NCBI GenBank assembly: GCA_964388275.1
Contig: CAYLZD010000011.1
Location: 1 to 64,000 of the forward strand
Length of the DNA stretch: 64,000 bases
Reading direction: 5' to 3'
Source of the DNA: JARYLZ01 sp964388275
Lineage (GTDB): Bacteria > Bacteroidota > Ignavibacteria > SZUA-365
A program made the position numbers and the translations under genes. The notes beneath the pieces were generated by a model. That model did no database searches and was not told the DNA's origin. It saw nothing but the letters and a program-made list of their open reading frames with translations. Shown in pieces: positions 10,118 to 18,413 of the stretch (position 1 is its first letter; every line of letters begins with the position of its first letter).

Positions 10118-10203
10118 GCGGGCGGCATCCGTCGAGCACGGCGGAACCGCAACGCGCCGCGATCCGGGCGGCGCGGCTCAGAACGCAGAGGCAGTCCGCC
10201 CGC
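10118..10203 (+). other. GC-rich nested inverted repeat
   Basis: An outer 8-bp pair, GCGGGCGG (10118-10125) with CCGCCCGC (10196-10203), encloses a perfect 7-bp hairpin GCGCCGC/GCGGCGC at 10154-10174. It could be the 3' end structure of the preceding transcript or a structured leader. No T run follows. High GC makes chance pairing likely. Confidence 0.3.
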
Positions 10204-10340
10204 GAGATTGAAAAACGACGGCGCGCCGCAGGCATTCCGACTCCGGCGCCTCCGGCGGAGCATGCGGTTCCCGTCGAGCGAATCAGCACACTTCGAACAG
10301 ACCGCCGTGTCGCGGCGCTCACCGGACAAGCCGAGCGAAC

Positions 10341-10369
10341 TTGCTTTCCCCTTCGCGCGGTGTTACATT
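10341..10369 (+). promoter_or_regulatory. candidate nikR promoter
   Basis: TTGCTT at 10341-10346, a 17-base spacer, and TACATT at 10364-10369, 19 bases before the nikR ATG. The same TTGnnn-N16/17-TAnnTT pattern recurs before several other genes in the window. The very short leader explains why no ribosome site is seen. Confidence 0.5.
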
Positions 10370-10387
10370 TTGACAAAAACGTGCCAC
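10360..10387 (+). promoter_or_regulatory. candidate NikR operator
   Basis: Imperfect palindrome GTGTTAC-N14-GTGCCAC, ending one base before the nikR ATG. The right half matches the complement of the left at 5 of 7 positions. It resembles the GTGTTAC-N13/14-GTAACAC type NikR site I recall being described for Desulfovibrio. It overlaps the -10 box, a position suited to autorepression. Confidence 0.45.
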
Positions 10388-10388
10388 C

Positions 10389-10805
10389 ATGCCCGATCTT
10401 ACACGCTTCGGCGTTTCCATCGAAACAGAACTCCTCGAACGCTTCGATTCCATGACAGGCGCCCGGGGTTACCGCAACCGCTCGGAGGCGATACGCGACC
10501 TGATGCGGGAGCGACTCGTGGAGGAAGGCGCCCGCGACCGCCGCGTCCGGGCCTTCGCGGTCCTGTCGATAGTCTACGACCATCACGCCCGGGATCTGGA
10601 GCGGCGTCTTACCGACCTTCAGCACGATCATTATCATGCCGTTCTCTCGGCGACTCACGTTCACATAGATCACGACAATTGCCTGGAAGTCGTGCTCCTG
10701 CGCGGCAAAGTCGGCGAGATCCGCGATCTTGCGGAAGCCGTCGCGACGATGAAGGGCGTCAAGCACTCGAAGCTGATATTCACGAGCGAGGAAGCAGTCA
10801 TATGA
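10389..10805 (+). CDS. nikR: nickel-responsive transcriptional regulator NikR
   Basis: 138 aa, full family length. The N-terminal ribbon-helix-helix domain (FGVSIETELLERFD...GYRNRSEAIRDLMRE) binds DNA. The ACT-like C-terminal domain carries all four high-affinity nickel ligands with NikR spacing: His79, His90, His92 and Cys98 (in THVHIDHDNCLEV). It is expected to repress nickel uptake genes when nickel is plentiful. Its stop overlaps the start of the TonB-dependent receptor by four bases (ATGA), which strongly suggests that the receptor is its partner and target. A candidate promoter and operator lie directly upstream. Confidence 0.95.
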   Translation: MPDLTRFGVSIETELLERFDSMTGARGYRNRSEAIRDLMRERLVEEGARDRRVRAFAVLSIVYDHHARDLERRLTDLQHDHYHAVLSATHVHIDHDNCLEVVLLRGKVGEIRDLAEAVATMKGVKHSKLIFTSEEAVI

Positions 10806-12646
10806 GGAAAACAAGCGCATTCACACTGCGCGCGCTGCCGGCGCTCGCCTTCGCGCTGTCGTCCATGGCTGCGCAGCAGGCGGCAACAGACAGCGCGCGC
10901 GTTTACGAATTGGATCCGGTGACAGTCACCGGCACGGCTCTCGAGGCGCTCCGAAGCTCCGTGCCGAACGCCGTCACCGTCGTGGATCGCAGGACGCTTC
11001 AGGAGAGCGGAGAGACTTCCGTGCTGCCTGTGCTCGCCAGGACCGTGCCCGGCCTGTTCGTCACCGAGAGAGGCGTGCTCGGCTACGGAGTGGGCCAGGG
11101 CGCCGGAGGCATATTCATACGAGGCGCGGGAGGAAATCCGAACACGCAAGTGCTGGTGCTGACGGACGGAACGCCGAACATAATGGGCCTCTTCGGTCAT
11201 CCTCTGCCGGACATGTTTCTCACCGCCGGAGTCGAACGCGTGGAGGTCATACGCGGCCCAGCTTCCTTTCTTCACGGCGGAAACGCGATGGGCGGAGTGG
11301 TGAACATAATATCCCGGCGTCCGGCGTCGAAGGGATTGGATTGGAACGCGGGAATCTCCGGAGGTTCCTTCTCGACGGCCAGAGCGGAGGCATCGGTCCG
11401 CTACGGCATGGAGAACTCGGACCTCGCGGTATGGGGCAGCCGTTACCAGACCGACGGGCACAGGCCTTCATCATCCTACAGATCGACAAATCTGTCGCTG
11501 CGCGGTGAAAGGGCGTTCGGTCCCTCGCTTCGCCTGTCGGTCAATTCCTCGATATCGTCCTTCCGGACTTTCGATCCCGGTCCGGTGACCGCGCCGTACT
11601 CCGACAACTGGATCGACATATTCCGAATGAATGCCGGAGCGGCGCTCGAAAACGGTTTCGGCCGTTTCCGCGGCGGCGTCAAGTTGTTCCTGAATTACGG
11701 TGATCACGACATCTACGACGGATTCCGCTCGCGGGATCATCTGGCGGGCATACTGTTGTATCAGGGTTTCTCGCCTTTCCGGGGGACGACCGTCACCGCG
11801 GGATTGGACCATCGCGCGAGCGGCGGGGTAGCTTCCAACGTGAAATCGGGAGTCGATTTCGGCAAGCACAGCATCGGGGAGAGCGGCTTGTATCTGCTCG
11901 TGCAGCAGGATCTGCTCTCGATGCTCCGTATTTCAACCGGATTGAGATTTCACAGCCACCAGACCGCGGGCGGCGCGCTGATTCCACAGTTCGGGCTTTC
12001 AGCCAGGATACTGAGCGGAACGGTTCTCAAGCTCATGGCCGCCCGGGGATTCCGGAATCCGACCATCCGTGAACTTTACCTCTTCCCCGCGCCGACGCCG
12101 ACGTTGAAGCCGGAACGCTTGTGGAGTTACGAAGCGTCGGTACTGCAGGAAGTCGGGGCCTCGGCCCATGTGGAAATCACCGGATTCTTGTCGGAAGGAG
12201 ACAATCTGATCCGGACCTCGGGCGTGTATCCCAACCTGACACTCGGCAACTCGGGCCGCTTCACTCATCGCGGCGTGGAAGCGGCGGCGGCTTGGCAGCC
12301 CTTGCCGAAACTCGGACTGGAAGCGACTTACACGGCCCTGGATCCCGGCGACCAGACCATGGCCAACCCCGAGCATAAACTCTGGCTGAGCGTTCGCACG
12401 CGCTTCGGTCCGGTATCAGCGGCGGCCGGCGTTCAATACGTGTCAGGATTGCACGGGAAAGACTTCGGACAATCGCCGCTTCCCGAATATCTGCTGGTGA
12501 ATGCGAGAGTCAACGTCGGCATCGTGTCGAGACTCGCGGCGTTCCTGTCCGTCGACAACATTCTGGATCGGCGTTACGAGATTCTCGCCGGTTACCCGAT
12601 GCCCGGAACAACCCTGATGATGGGCCTCAACTGGCGGGATGAGTAA
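10802..12646 (+). CDS. TonB-dependent outer-membrane receptor, probably nickel
   Basis: 614 aa from the ATG at 10802 that overlaps the nikR stop. A signal peptide ends near SSMAAQ. The plug domain spans residues about 35-155 (VTVTGTALEAL, VERVEVIRGPASFLHGGNAMGGVVNIIS), followed by a 22-strand-type barrel up to the C-terminal LNWRDE, with the GFRNPTIRELYLFP motif typical of metal and cobalamin receptors. The nickel assignment rests on coupling to nikR and is an inference; cobalt or a metallophore complex is also possible. No ABC importer or TonB/ExbBD genes lie nearby. Confidence 0.85.
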   Translation: MRKTSAFTLRALPALAFALSSMAAQQAATDSARVYELDPVTVTGTALEALRSSVPNAVTVVDRRTLQESGETSVLPVLARTVPGLFVTERGVLGYGVGQGAGGIFIRGAGGNPNTQVLVLTDGTPNIMGLFGHPLPDMFLTAGVERVEVIRGPASFLHGGNAMGGVVNIISRRPASKGLDWNAGISGGSFSTARAEASVRYGMENSDLAVWGSRYQTDGHRPSSSYRSTNLSLRGERAFGPSLRLSVNSSISSFRTFDPGPVTAPYSDNWIDIFRMNAGAALENGFGRFRGGVKLFLNYGDHDIYDGFRSRDHLAGILLYQGFSPFRGTTVTAGLDHRASGGVASNVKSGVDFGKHSIGESGLYLLVQQDLLSMLRISTGLRFHSHQTAGGALIPQFGLSARILSGTVLKLMAARGFRNPTIRELYLFPAPTPTLKPERLWSYEASVLQEVGASAHVEITGFLSEGDNLIRTSGVYPNLTLGNSGRFTHRGVEAAAAWQPLPKLGLEATYTALDPGDQTMANPEHKLWLSVRTRFGPVSAAAGVQYVSGLHGKDFGQSPLPEYLLVNARVNVGIVSRLAAFLSVDNILDRRYEILAGYPMPGTTLMMGLNWRDE

Positions 12647-12766
12647 AGCGCCGGCAGCGATTCCGTTCACATATAACCGAAAGCGCCTTCCTTATCGAGG
12701 GCGTCCCGCGTGCCTCGATCGCCGCCCGGATTGCGCGGAGACGCAAAATGAAGTCCCTGAACGCGA

Positions 12767-12795
12767 TTGAATATTGCGCATTATTCCCGTACATT
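12767..12795 (+). promoter_or_regulatory. candidate promoter of the FG-GAP repeat gene
   Basis: TTGAAT (12767-12772), 17 bases, TACATT (12790-12795), 47 bases upstream of the ATG at 12843. Same layout as the nikR promoter. Confidence 0.5.
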
Positions 12796-12842
12796 TCGTC
12801 AACAAGCATCAGAACTTTCAACCTCTCAGGAGCCATGAGACC

Positions 12843-14828
12843 ATGACCGGTAATCCGTCGCATGCCACCATGATGCGTGCGCTATGTTTCGTCGCATTGA
12901 TACTCGCATCCCCGCCGCTGCCGCTTACAGCCCAAACCATCACCGAAGTGACCACGGACGGCTGGGGACGGGGCTTCGACCAGGCCGCGCCATTCATCGC
13001 GGATTTAGACGGCAACGGCCGTCTCGACTTGCTTGTTGGGGCTTCCTGGGGGAACATCGCGCATTACGAACAGAGCGCCGCGGGTTCGCTGCAGTTCGAC
13101 AGGATCACGTATTCGTTCCTGGATACCGTTGTGAGTTCCCAGCCATCCATAACCAGCGCCGATATCGACGGGGACGGACTGCTGGATCTTCTCATTGGCG
13201 GAAACAGCGGTCTGATATATCATTACGAGCAGGAGCAAGCCGGGTCCGCAAACTATCGAGGCCGCAACAGGGATTTTCTGGGCGTGGCACTGGGCGCGCA
13301 CAGCGTGCCGTTTCTCACCGATCTCGAAGGCGACGGTTTGCTGGACCTGCTCATAACCGAGTCGACGGGCAAATCCTATCACTACAGGCAGCAGAGCAGC
13401 GGGTCGGAAACCTTCGTGACCGGGAAAGCGGATCTGTTGCCGCATTTCAACCCATATCCCTCTCTCTATTTAGGCGACATCGACGGCGACGGCGCCCTCG
13501 ATCTGCTCGTCGGGGACAATTCAAAACGGATCAAGCATTACACGCAGGCGCCGACACGCAAAGACACTTTCCTGCTGCTTACAGATACATTCAACAACCT
13601 GACGGATATCCAGCACTGTTCGGCGTACATATACGACATCGACGGCGACGGCCGGCTCGAGATGCTCACAGGCGACCAACAAGGCCAGGTTATCATGTAC
13701 AGGCAGGCAGCCGCGGGTTCCATGGATTTCGGAATTCCGGTCGACTCGGCATTCCTGAAGAACAGGGATTTCGGCACTAATTCCAGTTTCGCCGTGACGG
13801 ACCTGGACGGAGACGGATTGCTCGATCTGCTCGTCGCCGCACTCGGGTATCAACCGGCGGAGGAAGGCCGGATTTTCCATCTCGAACAGACGGCGCCCGG
13901 CAGTCTGCGTTTCGATATCGTGACGGATCGCTTCAATAATATCGTGACCGACGCCTGGCCCGGAATCGGCATACACGACATCGACGGCAACGGCAGGCTG
14001 GACATGCTTATCGGCGATGGGAACTCACGCATCAAGCGCTACGAGCAGACTTCACCAGCATCTCTCGAGTTCGTTCTCGTCAATCCGCTTTTCAACGGCA
14101 ACCTCGATCTTCCCGGCAACCGGGCGTGGCCGGTGTTCGCGGATCTGGAAGAAAACGGCCGCCTTGACATGCTCATCGGCGCATCGGGCGGCCGGATTCA
14201 TCATTTCGAACAGAATTCTCCGGGAGATTCCCTGTTCACGGAGATTTCCTCGTCGTTCTCCGGCATCGAGCGATCTCTTTATCCCGCGTTTTGCCTGATG
14301 CGCGGGCAGTATTCCCGTCTGCTGTTGCTGCTCCTGGGCGGCCGTGACGGAAAAATCGGAAGATATCTGCAGGACCAGAGCGACCCCCGCAAATTCTCGG
14401 ACCTCGGATTTATGAAAGAGCTGCGGATTGAAGGGAATTCACAACCGGCGTCCGCCGACGTCAACGGCGACGGCGCGCTCGACATCTTCGTCGGAGATCA
14501 GGCGGGCGGCATCTCGCTGTTTCTCGGACCGGCGCCCGTGAACGCCGATTTGCCCGAAGCGCCGTCCCAGCTTGAACTCGAAGCTGTTTATCCGCAACCG
14601 GCCGCCGGAACCGTGAATCTGCTTGTTAATGCGCACGGCGGCGGCCGCGCGCGATTGGAACTGTCGGATATGCTGGGACGCGTCGTCGCAGTGCTCGCGG
14701 ACCGTATATTCCCCGGAGGAAGCGAAAACGTGAACTGCGATTTGAGCGGTGTTCCGGCCGGATGCTACATCATCAGGGCGGCTGGCACGGGCATCGCGTT
14801 TCATTCCAAGCTGATCGTAGCTCCCTGA
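12843..14828 (+). CDS. exported FG-GAP/VCBS-type propeller protein with sorting-like C-terminus
   Basis: 661 aa. Start at 12843 follows CAGGAG by ten bases; the signal peptide ends near PLTAQ. Nine clear repeats and one decayed repeat of about 55-65 aa each carry a calcium-loop-like DxDGDGxLDLL followed by GxIxHYEQ. The repeat pattern predicts a beta-propeller. The last about 80 residues (VYPQPAAGTVNLL...PAGCYIIRAAG) are a Por-type sorting-like domain. It is probably a secreted or surface protein; no catalytic motif is visible. Its own promoter and long flanking gaps suggest a single-gene unit. Confidence 0.85.
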   Translation: MTGNPSHATMMRALCFVALILASPPLPLTAQTITEVTTDGWGRGFDQAAPFIADLDGNGRLDLLVGASWGNIAHYEQSAAGSLQFDRITYSFLDTVVSSQPSITSADIDGDGLLDLLIGGNSGLIYHYEQEQAGSANYRGRNRDFLGVALGAHSVPFLTDLEGDGLLDLLITESTGKSYHYRQQSSGSETFVTGKADLLPHFNPYPSLYLGDIDGDGALDLLVGDNSKRIKHYTQAPTRKDTFLLLTDTFNNLTDIQHCSAYIYDIDGDGRLEMLTGDQQGQVIMYRQAAAGSMDFGIPVDSAFLKNRDFGTNSSFAVTDLDGDGLLDLLVAALGYQPAEEGRIFHLEQTAPGSLRFDIVTDRFNNIVTDAWPGIGIHDIDGNGRLDMLIGDGNSRIKRYEQTSPASLEFVLVNPLFNGNLDLPGNRAWPVFADLEENGRLDMLIGASGGRIHHFEQNSPGDSLFTEISSSFSGIERSLYPAFCLMRGQYSRLLLLLLGGRDGKIGRYLQDQSDPRKFSDLGFMKELRIEGNSQPASADVNGDGALDIFVGDQAGGISLFLGPAPVNADLPEAPSQLELEAVYPQPAAGTVNLLVNAHGGGRARLELSDMLGRVVAVLADRIFPGGSENVNCDLSGVPAGCYIIRAAGTGIAFHSKLIVAP

Positions 14829-14948
14829 ACGGCGATCCGGCGCTTGCCGGCGGGCGCATAATCCGAAATCAACGACACGGGTTGTCGACACGCCCCCGGT
14901 CAGCGGCAACCCTGGTTCAAGCAGAGCCCGCCGCCGTTGCGTTTCCGA

Positions 14949-14962
14949 AAGAAGCGCTTCTT
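14949..14962. promoter_or_regulatory. perfect 14-bp palindrome upstream of the caspase gene
   Basis: AAGAAGCGCTTCTT reads the same on both strands and lies 14 bases before the caspase-gene ATG, immediately before a TACATT box at 14966-14971. The position, just before a possible -10, suits an operator. Confidence 0.4.
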
Positions 14963-14976
14963 CGCTACATTATTTC

Positions 14977-17244
14977 ATGATCAGCATGAATCGTCTGGCG
15001 CCGGCGGTATTGTGGGTACTGGCCGGCATTCTCGGCAGCACGGCGGCCGCGCAGGAAGAAAAAATCTCCCTGTATCTCGAGGAGGGCAAATCGGGTGCGG
15101 TCTGGGATCTGGCATATTCAAATGACGGAAGGACGCTCTGGTCCTGCGGACGGGATTCAACGGTCAAGGCCTGGAATCTGAGCAATGGCGAAGCATTGCT
15201 CACACTGAAAGCGCCGCGGCCGACTCTCAACACGAGCATTTCCCTGAGTCCCGACGGAACCCTCGTGGCTTACGGCGACATGAACGGTCGATTGACGATC
15301 AGGGAAGCTTCAACAGGCGCGTTGCTTCATGACATTGCGGCGCATAAAGGGTATGTCAGCGATCTTCTCTTCATGCCCGATGGACGCCGCGTAGTGACCT
15401 GCGGACGGGATGATTCAATCGCCGTCTGGGACGCGGAGAGCGGGCGGAACGTGCTGCGTTTCCGGGCTGGATGCCTGTGGGTGAATGCGATAGCCATATC
15501 GGGCGACGGCGTCCGGCTGGCCGGCGCAGGGCAGGACGGCACGGTCCGGCTATGGGATGCCGGCAGCGGAATGGAAACGGCGATGCTCGGCGTTCACAGC
15601 CGATTCGCGAAATGCGTGCTGTTCTCGGCTGATGACAGAAGCGTCATATCCGGCGGACGCGACGGCATGATCAAGGTCTGGGATGCCGTATCGAAGGCGA
15701 AACTGCAGGAATTCAAAGTGGATATCGGATTTCCCCGCCGCCTTGCGCTCGATCCGAGCGGGAATATCCTCGCCGTCAGCATGATGAACGGCCTGATAGA
15801 AATCCGGGATATGAAACGACAACTTCGCCTGGCGACACTTCCTGATTCATACGGCGCCATGGAGGCGGCTTTCGATCCCGCGTCCGGCGGATCCCGGCTT
15901 GCCGGAGTCCACACCGACGGCTCGGTAAAGGTATGGAACCTGACGGATGCTTCTCATATAATCAGTCTGGTCGGTTTCAGCGACGGGCAGTGGCTCTCTT
16001 TCACTCCGGACGGTTACTATGACTGCTCAGCCTTCGGCGACCGGTACGTGCAATGGCGGAAAGGGGAGGAGATGTATCCCCTCGAACAGTACGAATCGTT
16101 GTACAAGAAGCCGGCAATACTCGAAGACGCGCTCGCCGGTACGTACGTGCCCGAAGCGAAACTGTCGCGCATAGTCAATCCGCCGAAAGCGAGGATACTC
16201 TCGCCGAGAGACGGCCAATTTTTCTACTTCGGCAGCGAAAAGCTCGAGATCGTTGTGGAGGTGAGCGCGTTCGACGAGAAGAGAATCGAAACGGTTCAAT
16301 TGCGGCTGAACGGACGTCCCGTTCCCGCCGAGATCATGTCCGAGGCCGGAACCCTGTCGCGCAGCGACACCTCGCTTCTGATACGGTTCAGGATTCAGGT
16401 GCTGCCAGGCATCAACACGCTGGAAGCCGTGGCCTTCAATGCGGCTCGTGTACGCAGCGAACCGGCGATGGCGTCTGTCAAGGTCGAGACCCGCGACAGG
16501 CGGCTGCCCAATCTTTTCGTTTTGAGCATCGGCATCGACGAATTCGGCGCCGATTTTCCGCCCCTCCTTTTCGCCTCGCAGGACGCCCGGGTTCTGGCCG
16601 ACAAGCTCAGGGAACAGGAGGGAAAACAGTACACGCGTGTATATTCCCGAGTACTCCTCAACCAGGACGCAACCAGGAAAAACATTCTCGATGCGCTGGG
16701 CCAGTTTCCCGCGATGACGCCGGACGACATTCTCGTCATGTTTTTCAGCGGTCACGGCGTTCGCGTGCGGAGCAAAAAGGGCGGCACGGAATATGCATTC
16801 GTATCAGCCGGCGCAAACAGGAAAAACGTCGCCGTGGAAGGCATGGTGTGGACGGATTTCTCGGACAAGCTCATGCGCGCGCAGGCCGGACGAGTGATAC
16901 TGTTTCTCGACGCCTGTCACTCCGGTTCCGTATCGACCGGCGCCTCGAACGAGAAAGTGGCAGCGGCGCTGGCCGACAAGGTCGGAATAATTTTCGCATC
17001 GAGTTCGGGAAACGAGTACTCCTTCGAGAACAAAGCATGGGGACACGGCGCGTTCACCAGATCGCTTCTCGACGCACTGGGAGGCGCCGCGGATTTCACG
17101 AAGAACGACATCATCGACTGGAGCGAACTTCAATTGTTCGTAACGACCAGAGTTAGAGAGATGACGAACGGAACACAGAACCCGATGATACCCAGACTGG
17201 AGGGATTTGCGAATTTCGACGTCGCGAGGATAGACGGGAAATAA
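14977..17244 (+). CDS. exported WD40-repeat caspase-family (C14) protease
   Basis: 755 aa. Signal peptide to about residue 25 (GSTAAAQ). WD40-like propeller at about 35-330 (repeats ending SVKVWN, SIAVWD, TVRLWD, MIKVWD). A WLSFTPDGYYDCS linker near 350 is often seen between WD40 and caspase domains. An Ig-like module spans about 405-505. A caspase-like p20/p10 domain spans about 512-745, with catalytic His593 in FFSGHG and Cys647 in LDACHSGS. Both key residues are present, so an active Cys protease (orthocaspase type) is expected. The signal peptide puts it in the periplasm or outside, unlike cytosolic bacterial caspases. It is the first gene of a run with the FecR-domain and CHAT genes. Confidence 0.85.
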   Translation: MISMNRLAPAVLWVLAGILGSTAAAQEEKISLYLEEGKSGAVWDLAYSNDGRTLWSCGRDSTVKAWNLSNGEALLTLKAPRPTLNTSISLSPDGTLVAYGDMNGRLTIREASTGALLHDIAAHKGYVSDLLFMPDGRRVVTCGRDDSIAVWDAESGRNVLRFRAGCLWVNAIAISGDGVRLAGAGQDGTVRLWDAGSGMETAMLGVHSRFAKCVLFSADDRSVISGGRDGMIKVWDAVSKAKLQEFKVDIGFPRRLALDPSGNILAVSMMNGLIEIRDMKRQLRLATLPDSYGAMEAAFDPASGGSRLAGVHTDGSVKVWNLTDASHIISLVGFSDGQWLSFTPDGYYDCSAFGDRYVQWRKGEEMYPLEQYESLYKKPAILEDALAGTYVPEAKLSRIVNPPKARILSPRDGQFFYFGSEKLEIVVEVSAFDEKRIETVQLRLNGRPVPAEIMSEAGTLSRSDTSLLIRFRIQVLPGINTLEAVAFNAARVRSEPAMASVKVETRDRRLPNLFVLSIGIDEFGADFPPLLFASQDARVLADKLREQEGKQYTRVYSRVLLNQDATRKNILDALGQFPAMTPDDILVMFFSGHGVRVRSKKGGTEYAFVSAGANRKNVAVEGMVWTDFSDKLMRAQAGRVILFLDACHSGSVSTGASNEKVAAALADKVGIIFASSSGNEYSFENKAWGHGAFTRSLLDALGGAADFTKNDIIDWSELQLFVTTRVREMTNGTQNPMIPRLEGFANFDVARIDGK

Positions 17245-17336
17245 CGGTCGGCGGCATCGCGTTTCAGCGCCCCGGATCCGGATATCGCGCTCGACATCGG
17301 ACAGTGACGGATAAACCGGCAGAAAAGGAAAAAGCT

Positions 17337-18389
17337 ATGAATAATACCGAGCCATCCTGCATTCGTGCGAGCATGATCGAAAGAAACCCGTTCATGTTGC
17401 CGGTATTCCTGTTTCTCGCCGCCCTGCTTTCGACCGCGGTACACGCGCAACCGGTGGCCATGGTAACCAGCGTGGGCGGAAAGGCGGCGGTGCAGACGGG
17501 CGATAAGGAAAGCGATGCGGTGCTGGGAATGGAACTGCAGGGCGGCGATGTCCTTGAAGTGCGCGCAGGCGCCGCCTCACTGGTCTTCATGCAGGGCGAG
17601 TTCCTCGAGCTCAAGGCGGGAGAGCGGATAAAGCTCGGCGCCGACAGGGCCTCCAGCACGCTGTCCGATGCGGGCGGCACGCGAGGCGTCGGCAGGGAGG
17701 AAACCATAGTCGTGGCCTCCGGCGGCATCACCCCTTCACAGGGCAAGGATTATCTGTCGCAACTCGCGGTCATGTCGGGAGTCAGAGGCGACAATATGCC
17801 GGTCGCCGTATCGCCGCGCCTGGCCGTATCGGATCCGGCGCCGGTTTTCATCTGGTTCGACACCGATTCAGCCGCCGCGGGCGCGGTACGGTCTTATACT
17901 ATCATAGTCCGCGATCGGAAAGGAGGGATTGTCCTTCAGCGGGATGTGGAAGGAATCGTTTACAGGATGAACACCGTTCAGCCGGAAGGAATCGCCGCGG
18001 CAGTGCAGTCGCTCCCCGAACGGCATTACTCCTGGGCCGTGTACGAGAAAGGGAAAGTTCCCTCGCCTCTGCCGGAATTCGACGCGGCTTTCGCCTTCGT
18101 CGACAAGCCGGGAATGGACAATGCGGCAGAGCGGCGCCGCATGTTGAAATCCCTGCTGGATGGGGGCAAGATGGACCGGCAGGCATATCATACGTTGCTG
18201 ACTCTTTACTATATCGACGAGCGGGAGCGTCTCTTCGCCGATGCCGTGCCGCATCTTCTGGCATTGTCCGACGCGACGGAAGCGCGGGATTTCGCCGACC
18301 TGCAGCTTCGCGGCATTCTCCCGAGATTCGGCAATCAGGTATCCGTCGCGGCCGCGCAGTATTTCGCGAGCCGCCGCAACAGCCCCTGA
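17337..18389 (+). CDS. exported FecR-domain protein
   Basis: 350 aa from the ATG at 17337 (AAAAGGAAAAAGCT upstream); an earlier in-frame start exists at 17304. Hydrophobic signal segment near residues 18-38 ending VHAQ. Residues about 40-110 match the FecR domain (VTSVGGKAAVQTGD, GDVLEVRAGAASLVF, FLELKAGERIKL). The C-terminal 200 residues are not recognised: an Ig-like strand-rich part, then a helical end. In many genomes FecR-domain proteins accompany CHAT-domain proteins. Here it lies 92 bases after the caspase gene and 24 before the CHAT gene. It has no cytoplasmic anti-sigma region, so it is not a classical FecR regulator. Confidence 0.7.
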   Translation: MNNTEPSCIRASMIERNPFMLPVFLFLAALLSTAVHAQPVAMVTSVGGKAAVQTGDKESDAVLGMELQGGDVLEVRAGAASLVFMQGEFLELKAGERIKLGADRASSTLSDAGGTRGVGREETIVVASGGITPSQGKDYLSQLAVMSGVRGDNMPVAVSPRLAVSDPAPVFIWFDTDSAAAGAVRSYTIIVRDRKGGIVLQRDVEGIVYRMNTVQPEGIAAAVQSLPERHYSWAVYEKGKVPSPLPEFDAAFAFVDKPGMDNAAERRRMLKSLLDGGKMDRQAYHTLLTLYYIDERERLFADAVPHLLALSDATEARDFADLQLRGILPRFGNQVSVAAAQYFASRRNSP

Positions 18390-18413
18390 CAGCAGTTCTG
18401 ACGAGTGGGCGGG

